Positions 37,407 through 45,284 of a stretch of DNA of 64,000 bases are shown in pieces. Each line of letters starts with the position of its first letter. Within the stretch, counting starts at the first letter, position 1. The translations under genes were made by a program, and so were the position numbers. The stretch comes from Cyclobacterium xiamenense (lineage in GTDB: Bacteria; Bacteroidota; Bacteroidia; Cytophagales; Cyclobacteriaceae). The DNA lies in assembly GCF_009467825.1 (NCBI RefSeq), contig NZ_WIOK01000005.1:180865-244864 (forward strand), written 5' to 3'. The notes below the pieces were generated by a model. The model did no database searches. It was given only the letters and a program-made list of their open reading frames with translations, and was not told the origin of the DNA.

Positions 37407-37640
37407 ATGGAGAAGAAAGCCAAAGTATTTAAGAGTGGAAATAGTCAGGCCCTCAGATTGCCAAAGGAATTCAATACGGATGAAAAGCAATTCTATATTC
37501 GCATGATAGGTACTTCGCTACTTCTTAGCCCTAAAGCCAGCTCATGGGAAATGGTATCGTAGAGTCTTAAGGCATTTTCTGATGATTATTTCGAAGACGG
37601 AAGAAATCAACCTCCCCTCCAGCAAAGAGACACGTTTTGA
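37407..37640 (+). pseudogene. vapB: vapB antitoxin, interrupted by an in-frame stop
   Basis: The frame starts MEKKAKVFKSGNSQALRLPKE, the swapped-hairpin AbrB-like DNA-binding start of VapB antitoxins. After 51 codons it meets TAG at 37560, just after SSWEMVS; the same frame then continues SLKAFSDDYFEDGRNQPPLQ to a TGA at 37638. In relatives that second part is the toxin-neutralising tail. The truncated product would keep DNA binding but lose toxin binding. The gene overlaps the start of the vapC fragment. Confidence 0.85.
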
Positions 37641-37813
37641 AATTCCTATTGGACACCGATATTTGTATTTACCTTATCAAGAACCGGCCTGAAATCGTTC
37701 TGAAAAAGTTCACGTCTTTTCCCATTTCAATGTTTAGGGTTTCTACAATCACAATTGCCGAACTGTATTATGGGGTGGCATATAGTTTGTCCGCCAAGAC
37801 CTTTTCAGGCTAG
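37637..37813 (+). pseudogene. vapC: vapC toxin fragment, N-terminal half
   Basis: Starting at a TTG that overlaps the vapB stop, the frame reads KFLLDTDICIYLIKNRPEIV, then ITIAELYYGVAYS before a TAG at 37811. It is the first half of a PIN-domain VapC, with the first catalytic Asp (LLDTD) and the Glu of AELYYG. The protein stops exactly where the other fragment (36118-36387) begins; both carry the sequence encoding V-A at the break. Without the C-terminal acidic residues it should be inactive. Confidence 0.85.
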
Positions 37814-37857
37814 AAAAAAGAGAGCGCAGAATATATTTTTTTGGCTAGTGACATTTT

Positions 37858-38447
37858 TTAAAAACTATACCCTAAACTGATTCCAATCAGGAATGGACTA
37901 TAGAACACTTCCTTCCCACTAGTTTCGGAATTGAAAAATTGTATCCCGGGAGTGTAGGCAGCCCTGAAAAAGAAGCCTCCTTCGGGTTTTTGATACCGGT
38001 AACCTATCCTGGTCAGAATAAACTGATCCCAATGTATTTCTTCTCTTATAAAATTCGGCAAACTTTCGTCAACGGTATAGATCTGTTACGTAGGGTATAG
38101 AACCCGGCTCCTAATTCCAAATTATGCTTGGACTTTCCCAAAAAAACTGTAATCTCTGTCGGAAAGTATGGGATCCAATGGGCTGAAAATATGGGTTCAC
38201 TACTTCCACGACGACGCAAAGAAAATCCTGCACTTCCCCAAAGTTTCACCCTGTTTTTTTGGTGAAGGATACGTCCATAATTAAGAGAATAGCTACCAGA
38301 GTTCCCAAGTAATTCGGCATATACGGAGTTTTTAGCCGTGAAAATATCGGCCTTGGTCTCCGGCTCAGATTGAGCACTCAACTTATTCTGGGCAATCATC
38401 AAAAAGCCCATTAAAGCGAAGAGCATACATTTTTTTGATAGTGACAT
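37858..38447 (-). pseudogene. Outer-membrane beta-barrel-like protein, frameshifted
   Basis: Read leftward, the gene starts MSLSKKCMLFALMGFLMIAQ, a good signal peptide, and continues with alternating beta-strand patterns (VYAELLGNSGSYSLNYGRIL, HNLELGAGFYTL). The frame then runs out after RNRSIPLTKVCRIL. In another frame the sequence goes on from about 38075 as TVDESLPNFIREEIHW, LTRIGYRYQKPEGGFFFRAA and ends YSPFLIGISLGYSF, a normal barrel end with a terminal Phe. A single indel near 38075 therefore breaks a protein of about 195 residues. The family is not identified; small barrel proteins with a G..LNYGR motif are common in Bacteroidota. Confidence 0.75.
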
Positions 38448-38488
38448 TTCGGTTATAGTTTTATTGGCTGAGTCATAACATAATCCAG

Positions 38489-38790
38489 CTATTTAACGAT
38501 TATCTGTTTGGACAAAACTTCTTTTCCATAATGGATATGAATAAAATTAATTCCGGGTTGCAGATTATTTGTATCCAGGTTCACTTTTCCCGATTTTGAT
38601 TCTGCTGTACGCACCGATTTTTCCTGTTTATCATACAATTATGCCCATTAAGGTTTGGGTTTCCACTTGGGTGGAAATTATTAGGGCAAACAGTTGTCGG
38701 ACCTGAAATATTTACAGTTTGTCCGATTAAATCTTCAACAAAGATAGATGCCAAAACTAAGAATAGAATAAACCTAGGCCAATTTAAATA
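38489..38790 (-). pseudogene. Collapsed T9SS cargo gene: signal region joined to sorting domain
   Basis: Reading leftward, 38790-38639 encodes a hydrophobic signal-like stretch (FILFLVLASIF) and then QTVNISGPTTVCPN, a common start of Ig/PKD-type secreted proteins. From 38638 a different frame encodes LYDKQEKSVRTAESKSGKVN, then LDTNNLQPGINFIHI and GKEVLSKQIIVK-stop, the typical type A C-terminal sorting domain of the type IX secretion system. The middle of the protein has been deleted, with loss of frame at the joint. It shows that the lineage uses, or used, T9SS. Confidence 0.75.
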
Positions 38791-39288
38791 TTTCAGGGGG
38801 TAAAAGTACTAATAATTATTTTTTTTTATAAATTTATTTATAATAAATAAAATAAAAAACTCTATTACACTAAAAAATTTTATAACTGTAAAGTAAAACT
38901 CTTTTAATACACCATTAAATGCTAAAGGGTATTGGTAAAATGTTGGTTTAATCAGTCGAAGACAGGTAAAAGCAAAGCGATTCATTTTACCCTACAGCAG
39001 AATGGCTAAACCGCTAACTTTTAAAACAGCATGTTCATCATTGCGAGACTCCCAGGTCGTAAGTGATTACTTGTCAGACGGTTCTAACCCGTCTGAAAAG
39101 AGGTACCGCTGAAAAAAATTATTATCCTATGAATTATGGCAAAGTTTCAATCTTAAAACCAATTCTACTACCGGTATATACGCCTTTGGGGAGTTCTATG
39201 CTTATTTCAGATTGATCCTCATCAGCTTCTTTGGATGGGGCACTCTTAATGCCCACATTTCTTCTGGTTTCCAGATGTTCTGCCTTGA
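38791..39288. other. AT-rich intergenic stretch with an unassigned minus-strand fragment
   Basis: The left part is very AT-rich (runs of T and TTTATAA around 38818-38860) and carries no gene. At 39288-39134 the minus strand has a frame ending EDQSEISIELPKGVYTGSRI and GFKIETLP-stop that seems to be the end of a gene whose upstream part was replaced by the sulfatase-tail duplication at 39289. Confidence 0.4.
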
Positions 39289-39599
39289 CAGGTACAAGCC
39301 AATTGGCGGGCCTATGAAGCCGCGTATGAAGCTGGAAAAACCAATGAAATTCAATCCCTATTTTACGAACCCAAACCCCTGGAACAATTCTTTGATACAG
39401 GAGCAGACCCCTGGCAGGTAGATAGCCTTGTCGAACAGGAGGCCTCCAAAGCCAGGGTGAAAAGCATGTCAAAAGAACTGGATCGCTGGATGTTGGAGAC
39501 CCGGGATGTGGGACTGATTTCGGAGCTGGATTGAGCTATCCCCAGCGCATCATCGATGATGCCATTGCCCTATTTCCTAAGCGGCGAAAGGTGGGTTGA
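39289..39599 (+). pseudogene. Duplicated, internally deleted 3' end of the sulfatase at 33312-35237
   Basis: The sequence from 39289 matches 34449 onward with high identity (QVQANWRAYEAAYEAGKTNE, then KPLEQFFDT, SKELDRWM). After the equivalent of RDVGLI it jumps to the last 25 codons of the sulfatase (SYPQRIIDDAIALFPKRRKV). About 478 bases are missing; both ends of the deletion in the intact gene carry CGGA (34681-34684 and 35159-35162). The jump shifts the frame so that a stop follows at once. As at the intact locus, a Uma2 gene comes next, so the tail plus Uma2 moved as one unit. Confidence 0.9.
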
Positions 39600-39637
39600 G
39601 GATGGCAAATAATGGCTGAATTTATTATATTTATTCC

Positions 39638-40246
39638 ATGAATGCCAAAAAGGACGATACCGTCAACGAACCGGATCTGGAATACACCAATTATTCCTAT
39701 GCCGACTACCTGACCTGGCAGATGGAGGAAGTGGTGGAACTGATCAGGGGAAAAATTTTTAAAAGAGCAGCGGCTGCGCCAAGACGTATCCATCAGCGTA
39801 TTTCGGCTAAACTTTTGGCGAGGCTATACGTTTTTTTAGAGGACAAGCCCTGTCAAGTTTACGATGCCCCCTTCGATGTGCGTTTTCCAAAGGCATCCAA
39901 AGCAGATCATAAAATCCACGATGTGGTACAGCCGGACATCTGCGTGATTTGCGATACTGAAAAACTCGATGAGCGGGGCTGTATTGGTGCTCCGGACCTG
40001 ATTGTAGAGATTCTTTCCCCCAGCAATAGCAAAACCGAGTTGAAGCATAAGTTCGAGCTATATGAGTCCAACGGGGTTCGGGAATACTGGATCATCCATT
40101 CCGAAACGCAGGATTTGCTTATCTACAGCCTTATCGATGGAAAATATGTCCCTTCAATTTTGTTTACTTCAGGGCATGTGGTGGAATCCAAGGTGATCAA
40201 GGGGTTTAAACTGGATTTGGAGGAGTTTTTTGGGGATATTGAGTAG
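39638..40246 (+). CDS. Uma2-family (DUF820) putative endonuclease, copy 3
   Basis: A 202-residue paralogue of the genes at 35430 and 36647. The N-terminal 50 residues and the motifs VQPD, APDLIVEILSP and GVREYWIIH are kept; the residue after IIH is Ser instead of Pro. Residues 51-96 again form a different version (AKLLARLYVFLEDKPCQVYD). Its DNA is more diverged in the catalytic half than copies 1 and 2 are from each other. It lies 38 bases after the duplicated sulfatase tail and 19 bases before the quinoprotein gene. Confidence 0.88.
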   Translation: MNAKKDDTVNEPDLEYTNYSYADYLTWQMEEVVELIRGKIFKRAAAAPRRIHQRISAKLLARLYVFLEDKPCQVYDAPFDVRFPKASKADHKIHDVVQPDICVICDTEKLDERGCIGAPDLIVEILSPSNSKTELKHKFELYESNGVREYWIIHSETQDLLIYSLIDGKYVPSILFTSGHVVESKVIKGFKLDLEEFFGDIE

Positions 40247-40265
40247 TTTTAAATCAAAGTCTTGC

Positions 40266-42458
40266 ATGAGAAATTACAACCCAAAAAACCAGTTTTTGCC
40301 ATTACTTCTTTGCCTTCTGTTTATTTCCGCCTGCAGTCCGGTTGAGCCGGACACCTCGCCGGATCCGGCTTACCAAAGCCGGCTTAACAACCATTCGGAC
40401 TGGGGGATTTACCGGGGCCACTCCTCCGGTATCCAATATTCCGATCTGGACCAAATCCATGCCGGAAATGTGCAGCAACTGGAAAAAGTCTGGGAATACC
40501 AGCATGGCAATCCCGTAGGGCCGGGCATGTATGCCAATCCCATCATTATAGACGGTCTGCTTTATTTCACCACGCCGGAAGTAAATGCCGTCGCACTGGA
40601 TGCCACCACCGGGGAGGAAGTGTGGGTGTTTCGCCCGGATACCTACCGAAACGACGAACGCCCCTTTCGGGGTAGAAACCGCGGACTCACCTACTGGGAA
40701 GACGAAAAGGGAGAAAATAAACGCATCCTGAACTTCGTAAAGGACAGGGTCTATGCCATTGATGCCCGTACTGGTACCCTGATCACTTCTTTTGGGGAAA
40801 ACGGCTGGATCGATTTGCGCCAAAACCTTCCCCAGGACCCGGAGCAGGTTGATTTTGAAGCGACTACTCAAGGAATGGTCTATAAGGATATCCTCATTAT
40901 CGGGGGAAGGACTCCTGAAGGCTCACCTTCCACCCCTGGAGATGTACGAGGCTACGATGCACTTACCGGGGAATTTAAATGGATCTTTCATACCATTCCC
41001 CAGCTGGGGGAATTTGGTTATGATACCTGGGAGTTTGAGGAAGGGGTCAGTTATGGCGGTACCAATCCCTGGGGTGGATTGACCGTGGATGAGGAAAGAG
41101 GTTGGGTCTTCTTGGCCACCGGCTCTCCGGCCCCGGATTTTATTTACGGAGGCAGCCGCAAGGGAGAAAACCTTTTTGCCAATTGCGTGATCGCCCTGGA
41201 TGCCAACACCGGCAAGCGCATCTGGCATTACCAAACCCTGCGTCATGACATCTGGGATTACGACCTGCCTCCGGCCCCCATCTTGGCCACCGTCACGGCA
41301 GACGGTACGGCCCGGGATATCGTGGTGCAACTGACCAAACAGGGATTTACCTTTGTTCTGGATAGGGAAACCGGCGAACCGGTGTTTCCGGTAGTCGATT
41401 TGCCCGTCCCTCCTTCGAAGGTGCCCGGAGAAGAAGCCTGGCCCACCCAACCCTTTCCACTAAAACCACCGCCACTCAACCGGACCAGTCTTCGGGAAGC
41501 CGACCTGAGTAACATTACCCCCGAAACCCGGGAATATGTTTTAGAGATTTTCCGAAAGCACGAAACAGGCCCCCTGTATACCCCGGCATCCCGGGCAGGG
41601 GTAATCACCATGCCCGGGCATCAGGGCGGTGCCGAATGGGGTGGAGCGGCTTTTGATCCCACCACCAATGTCCTATACGTCAATATCAACGAAGCACCCA
41701 CCATTCACAGCCTGGTGCCGGTGGATGCAGATCTGGATACCGCTTCGGCTTCCCCGCTTCAACGGGGAAAAGCATTGTACAATAGGTCCTGTACCGCCTG
41801 TCACGGGATCGACAAAGTCGGCAATCCTCCCTTGTACCCGCCCCTTCAAAACCTGCAGATCAGCCGGGATTCCATCAAATCCGTATTGCGCTATGGTCTG
41901 GGCATGATGCCCGCTTTTGGCCAGTTTTCGGATAGGCAGCTGGATGATTTGCTGGTTTACCTGGAAAGCAGCCCCGGGCAGCTAGAGGAAGACCAGCCCG
42001 CAGAATCCGGCTCCAACCCGACCAAAGCACCTCGCTACGCCAACGTAGCTCCCTTCTTTGTGGATCAGAATGGCTATCCCGCCATCGCTCCACCTTGGGG
42101 AACCCTCAACGCCGTGGACCTGGATAAGGGGGAAATCCTGTGGAAGGTCCCCCTGGGAGAATACCCCGAGTTGGTGGCCAAAGGCATTCGAAACACCGGC
42201 GCCAAAAGTTTCGGCGGTCCGGTGGCGACGGCCGGAAACCTGGTATTTATTGCAGGTACGCCCGATGAAAAGATCCGGGCATTTGATACCTTTTCCGGAC
42301 AGGTGTTGTGGGAGTACCAATTGCCGGCAGGCGGCTATGCCACACCCAGCGTCTACCAGGTAGATGGAAAACAGTATTTGGTCATTACCGCTGGCGGGGG
42401 CGGAAAAAATGGAACTCCACATGGCGATTCGGTCATCGCATTTGCCCTGCCCGATTGA
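40266..42458 (+). CDS. PQQ-dependent dehydrogenase with cytochrome c domain, lipoprotein
   Basis: A 730-residue protein from the ATG of MRNYNPKNQ, chosen because it gives a lipoprotein signal LLFISAC (Cys near 22). It is an eight-bladed quinoprotein propeller: the start DWGIYRGHSSGIQYSDLDQI, repeated blades such as ALDATTGEEVWVFRP and ALDANTGKRIWHYQT, and the closing FDTFSGQVLWEYQLPAGGYA. A cytochrome c domain with C-T-A-C-H (C509, C512, H513) is inserted before the last blades. Such enzymes oxidise sugars or alcohols in the periplasm and pass electrons through heme c to the respiratory chain. No PQQ synthesis genes are present here. It is followed 44 bases later by the DUF1080/PmoA-like gene and is probably co-transcribed with it. 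Confidence 0.92.
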   Translation: MRNYNPKNQFLPLLLCLLFISACSPVEPDTSPDPAYQSRLNNHSDWGIYRGHSSGIQYSDLDQIHAGNVQQLEKVWEYQHGNPVGPGMYANPIIIDGLLYFTTPEVNAVALDATTGEEVWVFRPDTYRNDERPFRGRNRGLTYWEDEKGENKRILNFVKDRVYAIDARTGTLITSFGENGWIDLRQNLPQDPEQVDFEATTQGMVYKDILIIGGRTPEGSPSTPGDVRGYDALTGEFKWIFHTIPQLGEFGYDTWEFEEGVSYGGTNPWGGLTVDEERGWVFLATGSPAPDFIYGGSRKGENLFANCVIALDANTGKRIWHYQTLRHDIWDYDLPPAPILATVTADGTARDIVVQLTKQGFTFVLDRETGEPVFPVVDLPVPPSKVPGEEAWPTQPFPLKPPPLNRTSLREADLSNITPETREYVLEIFRKHETGPLYTPASRAGVITMPGHQGGAEWGGAAFDPTTNVLYVNINEAPTIHSLVPVDADLDTASASPLQRGKALYNRSCTACHGIDKVGNPPLYPPLQNLQISRDSIKSVLRYGLGMMPAFGQFSDRQLDDLLVYLESSPGQLEEDQPAESGSNPTKAPRYANVAPFFVDQNGYPAIAPPWGTLNAVDLDKGEILWKVPLGEYPELVAKGIRNTGAKSFGGPVATAGNLVFIAGTPDEKIRAFDTFSGQVLWEYQLPAGGYATPSVYQVDGKQYLVITAGGGGKNGTPHGDSVIAFALPD

Positions 42459-42502
42459 TGGCCTTATGCTTTTAAAACGATAATGAACCCAAAATACTGA
42501 TT

Positions 42503-44086
42503 ATGACACAACGTAATACTTTCCTTTTGCTGCTTCTGTTCGCGACTAGCCTGGCTCCATTCACAATGCTGGCTCAGGAACTGTCCTGGCAATCCCTTTT
42601 CAACGGCAAGGACCTTAGCGGCTGGACCGAATTAAACGGAGCCCATACCTGGGAGGTGAAAGAGGGGATGATTGTCGGGAGTACCGTTCCGGGCCAACCC
42701 AATGGGTTTTTGTGTACCGAGCAGGAATTTGGTGATTTTGTGCTCGAGCTGGAAGTATCCGTGGATACCTTGATGAATAACTCGGGCATTCAGTTTCGGT
42801 CTCAAAGCTATCCCGAATACAAAAACGGCCGGGTGCACGGCTATCAGATGGAAGTCGATCCCAAGCCCCAGCAGTGGAGCGGGGCCATCTACGAAGAAGG
42901 GGCCGAGCGTGGCTGGATCTACCCGCCGGAAAAAATGGGCCCGGAAGCAAAGGCCGCTTTCAAACGGGACGATAAAAACGGGTACCAATGGAACCATTAC
43001 CGCATAGAAGCAGTGGGCCCGATACTTCGAACCTGGGTGAATGGAGTGCCCGTTGCCCATTTGGAAGACGATCGCTACCTCCGGGGCTTTATCGGTCTGC
43101 AGCTGCATGCCAACAATGAAAACGATCCGCAGGGAAGTTTTTCCATTCGGTTTCGCAATATCCGAATCCAAACGGGAAGCCTGGAGCTCACACCAATGGA
43201 AAAGCGGGTGCCGGTGGTCAGCTTGCTGCCTTCCTCTGAGGAGCACCGGGCCGGGAACCCCCTTTCCCTTCGCATCGAACAGGATCGGCAAGCAGGCCGT
43301 ATCGCCGTCCATGTGGAAGACAAAACAGCACCCATCCTGACCCAAGGTGCAAAACCGGAAGAACGGCCCTACCTGCATCCCATTCTGGCTCCGGACGGCA
43401 GGGGAGAGCTAACCGAGTACCGTCCGGACCACCATCCCCATCAAACGGGCATATACTGGGGCTTAAAGCGGGTAAACGAGCGCGATTATTTTATGAACTG
43501 GAACCGGGATTATTGGCGACGGGTATCGGCAGACGTTCTTCAGGACGATGGGGAAAGGGTTCGTTGGCAGACCGTGTACGAGATGCTGGACGAGGAAGGA
43601 AACGTCTTGATGGTAGAAACCCAAAACTGGTCCCTGCAGGCCTATGCCGACCGCTATATCTTGGATTTGGAATGGCAGGGGGAGGCCAAGATGGATGTGG
43701 TAATGGGCAAATTCTATGTGGGCGGTCTTTTTGTTCGCATGCCCTGGGTGCCCGAGACCATTGGTGAGATCCTGAGTGCTTCCGGACACGACGGTATGGA
43801 GTTGGAGGGACAGCGGGCCATTTGGAGCGATATCGGGATCAAGCTGGACGGGCGGGAGGACTTTGCCCGGATAGCGATATTGGATCATCCGGACAATGCG
43901 GCCTTCCCCACACCCTGGCGGGTAGACAGCCAAATGGGTCTGGGACCTTCCCGGCAAATACTGGGCGACTGGGGCCTGGCTGCCGGAGAGTCGGAAACCA
44001 TCCGGTACCGCCTGTTGATGTATACCGGTGCCGAGGACAAGGCCCTAAAGGCGGAAGTTTGGAAGGAATTTTTTGGAGGGGAATAG
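42503..44086 (+). CDS. DUF1080 plus PmoA-like (DUF6807) two-domain exported protein
   Basis: A 527-residue protein with a signal peptide (LLLLLFATSLAPFTMLAQE). The N-terminal domain (about 28-225) is DUF1080/3-keto-disaccharide hydrolase: LFNGKDLSGWTELNGAHTWE, NSGIQFRSQSYPEYKNGRVHG and VDPKPQQWSGAIYEE are its standard motifs in a jelly-roll fold. The C-terminal domain (about 235-527) matches the PmoA-like family DUF6807: YLHPILAPDGRGELTEYRP, DHHPHQTGIYWG and later RYRLLMYTG. DUF1080 proteins cleave 3-keto-glycosides made by sugar dehydrogenases, so the upstream quinoprotein could supply the oxidised substrate (inference). The PmoA-like domain has no settled function. Confidence 0.88.
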   Translation: MTQRNTFLLLLLFATSLAPFTMLAQELSWQSLFNGKDLSGWTELNGAHTWEVKEGMIVGSTVPGQPNGFLCTEQEFGDFVLELEVSVDTLMNNSGIQFRSQSYPEYKNGRVHGYQMEVDPKPQQWSGAIYEEGAERGWIYPPEKMGPEAKAAFKRDDKNGYQWNHYRIEAVGPILRTWVNGVPVAHLEDDRYLRGFIGLQLHANNENDPQGSFSIRFRNIRIQTGSLELTPMEKRVPVVSLLPSSEEHRAGNPLSLRIEQDRQAGRIAVHVEDKTAPILTQGAKPEERPYLHPILAPDGRGELTEYRPDHHPHQTGIYWGLKRVNERDYFMNWNRDYWRRVSADVLQDDGERVRWQTVYEMLDEEGNVLMVETQNWSLQAYADRYILDLEWQGEAKMDVVMGKFYVGGLFVRMPWVPETIGEILSASGHDGMELEGQRAIWSDIGIKLDGREDFARIAILDHPDNAAFPTPWRVDSQMGLGPSRQILGDWGLAAGESETIRYRLLMYTGAEDKALKAEVWKEFFGGE

Positions 44087-44245
44087 TTTGAGTAGGTGAG
44101 GAAATTGCCTGTATAAAGTGTTATAGATAAGCTTTTTGATGATTGGGATAATGACCCGGTTGACACGTTTGGGTGTTGGGTGTTACCTCCCTTTTGTGTA
44201 GTTGGAGCTGGATTAGGATGTGCCATTAAAGAAATCAGTAAATAG

Positions 44246-44428
44246 ATGATGAAAGAGATATTAGTTATTCTAGGATTAGCTGCACTGGGAGTTATTGTTT
44301 TTGCTGCGTTAAAAGTCCTTTCTGATCATTACCTGTACGGTTGGGGAATTTTAGTTAGTGCCTTTGTTTTTATAGGTACTTTGGTTTACTGGTTTATTAT
44401 GGTAAACAGGAAAAAGCAGCAAAGTTAA
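44246..44428 (+). CDS. Small membrane protein, two transmembrane segments
   Basis: A 60-residue protein with two predicted membrane helices (ILVILGLAALGVIVFAAL; GWGILVSAFVFIGTLVYWFI) and a basic tail (NRKKQQS). The double ATG at the start allows 59 or 60 residues. No family recognised. It faces another small membrane protein gene across a shared hairpin terminator. Confidence 0.6.
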   Translation: MMKEILVILGLAALGVIVFAALKVLSDHYLYGWGILVSAFVFIGTLVYWFIMVNRKKQQS

Positions 44429-44503
44429 ATCAGGGTTGTGCCCAAACATGGTAATACCAAATACTAGATTTTTGGTTGAACACCATTAGGTTGGTGGATT
44501 TAG

Positions 44504-44546
44504 AGCCAAAAAAATAACAGGTCCACTAGTTTGGACCTGCTATTAA
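44504..44546. terminator. Terminator between convergent small genes
   Basis: Arms CAGGTCCA (44518-44525) and TGGACCTG (44532-44539) with a 6-base loop. On the minus strand the stem is followed by TTATTTTTTT, so it ends the gene at 44585-44791; it may also serve the plus-strand gene. Confidence 0.8.
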
Positions 44547-44584
44547 TGAAAATTTTTTAGATGGGATGTGGGTAAACCAATTAT

Positions 44585-44791
44585 TCAGGTTTTATTCCTG
44601 CCCAGCAACCATTTAAAGCCATAATAGCTTATATAGAACCATCCGATTCCAGCCACTATGGAGGTGTAAAAACCGATTTCAAAGGGGCTAAACGATCCGT
44701 ACGATCCAAATGCCATCAATAAAAGAGCCATGCCAACACTCCCGATTAGAAATCGATTTTTTAGTTTTCCGTTATTGAGCGTGTTATTCAT
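44585..44791 (-). CDS. Small membrane protein, two transmembrane segments
   Basis: A 68-residue protein with two predicted helices (FLIGSVGMALLLMAFGSYG; GFYTSIVAGIGWFYISYYGF) and a basic C-terminus (WLLGRNKT). No family recognised. Its transcript ends at the hairpin at 44504-44546. Confidence 0.6.
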   Translation of the reverse strand: MNNTLNNGKLKNRFLIGSVGMALLLMAFGSYGSFSPFEIGFYTSIVAGIGWFYISYYGFKWLLGRNKT

Positions 44792-45284
44792 GATTTTCGG
44801 GAACTGGTAGATAAACGTTGTCCGGGGATTTATTCTCGAGGGTACCCTTCCGGAATAGTGGCAATATCACCGAAATATCCAATAGCTTCGTTCCAACATC
44901 TATGAAAACCGACATTTTAAAGATAATAGCCAATCGCTAAAAAGTCAACCCTCAATTCTGTATCCAAATGAGCCTGTTATACTCAATGTTGGTTCTCATT
45001 TGGCCCGGGTTATCCTTCCAGAAGCGTGCAACCACTGGAATAGTACACTTGGGATTCAATCCTTGTTGTGCTGGATTTGCTGTGGGAAGTAGCCTTCAGG
45101 AGGCGAACCGATCTGGTAGTATCCTTTTTAGTGAAGGTTTGGCCTTCCACTTTTAGGAATGTATTAACCGCACATTGCTATTATAGCAACCGGATTTTGA
45201 CTCACTCCGAAAGGTGTTCATTTTTCGATGTATCTCCTTGATTTTATCTTAATTCACCAGGCTAATTTCCTTTTCCCTGAATCC
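44792..45284. other. Intergenic region, nothing recognised
   Basis: These 493 bases between two minus-strand genes contain only short random frames. The promoter of the small membrane protein at 44585-44791 should be at the left end. The right end holds the 3' flank of the S24 regulator, without an evident terminator. Confidence 0.4.

Noticed and set aside
38818..38865. AT-rich run as a replication origin
   Set aside because: No DnaA-box cluster or replication genes nearby; it looks like decayed intergenic DNA.
35430..40246. CRISPR array or phage origin for the repeated zone
   Set aside because: The repeats are whole genes and gene tails, not short regular repeats with spacers, and no phage structural or integrase gene is present.
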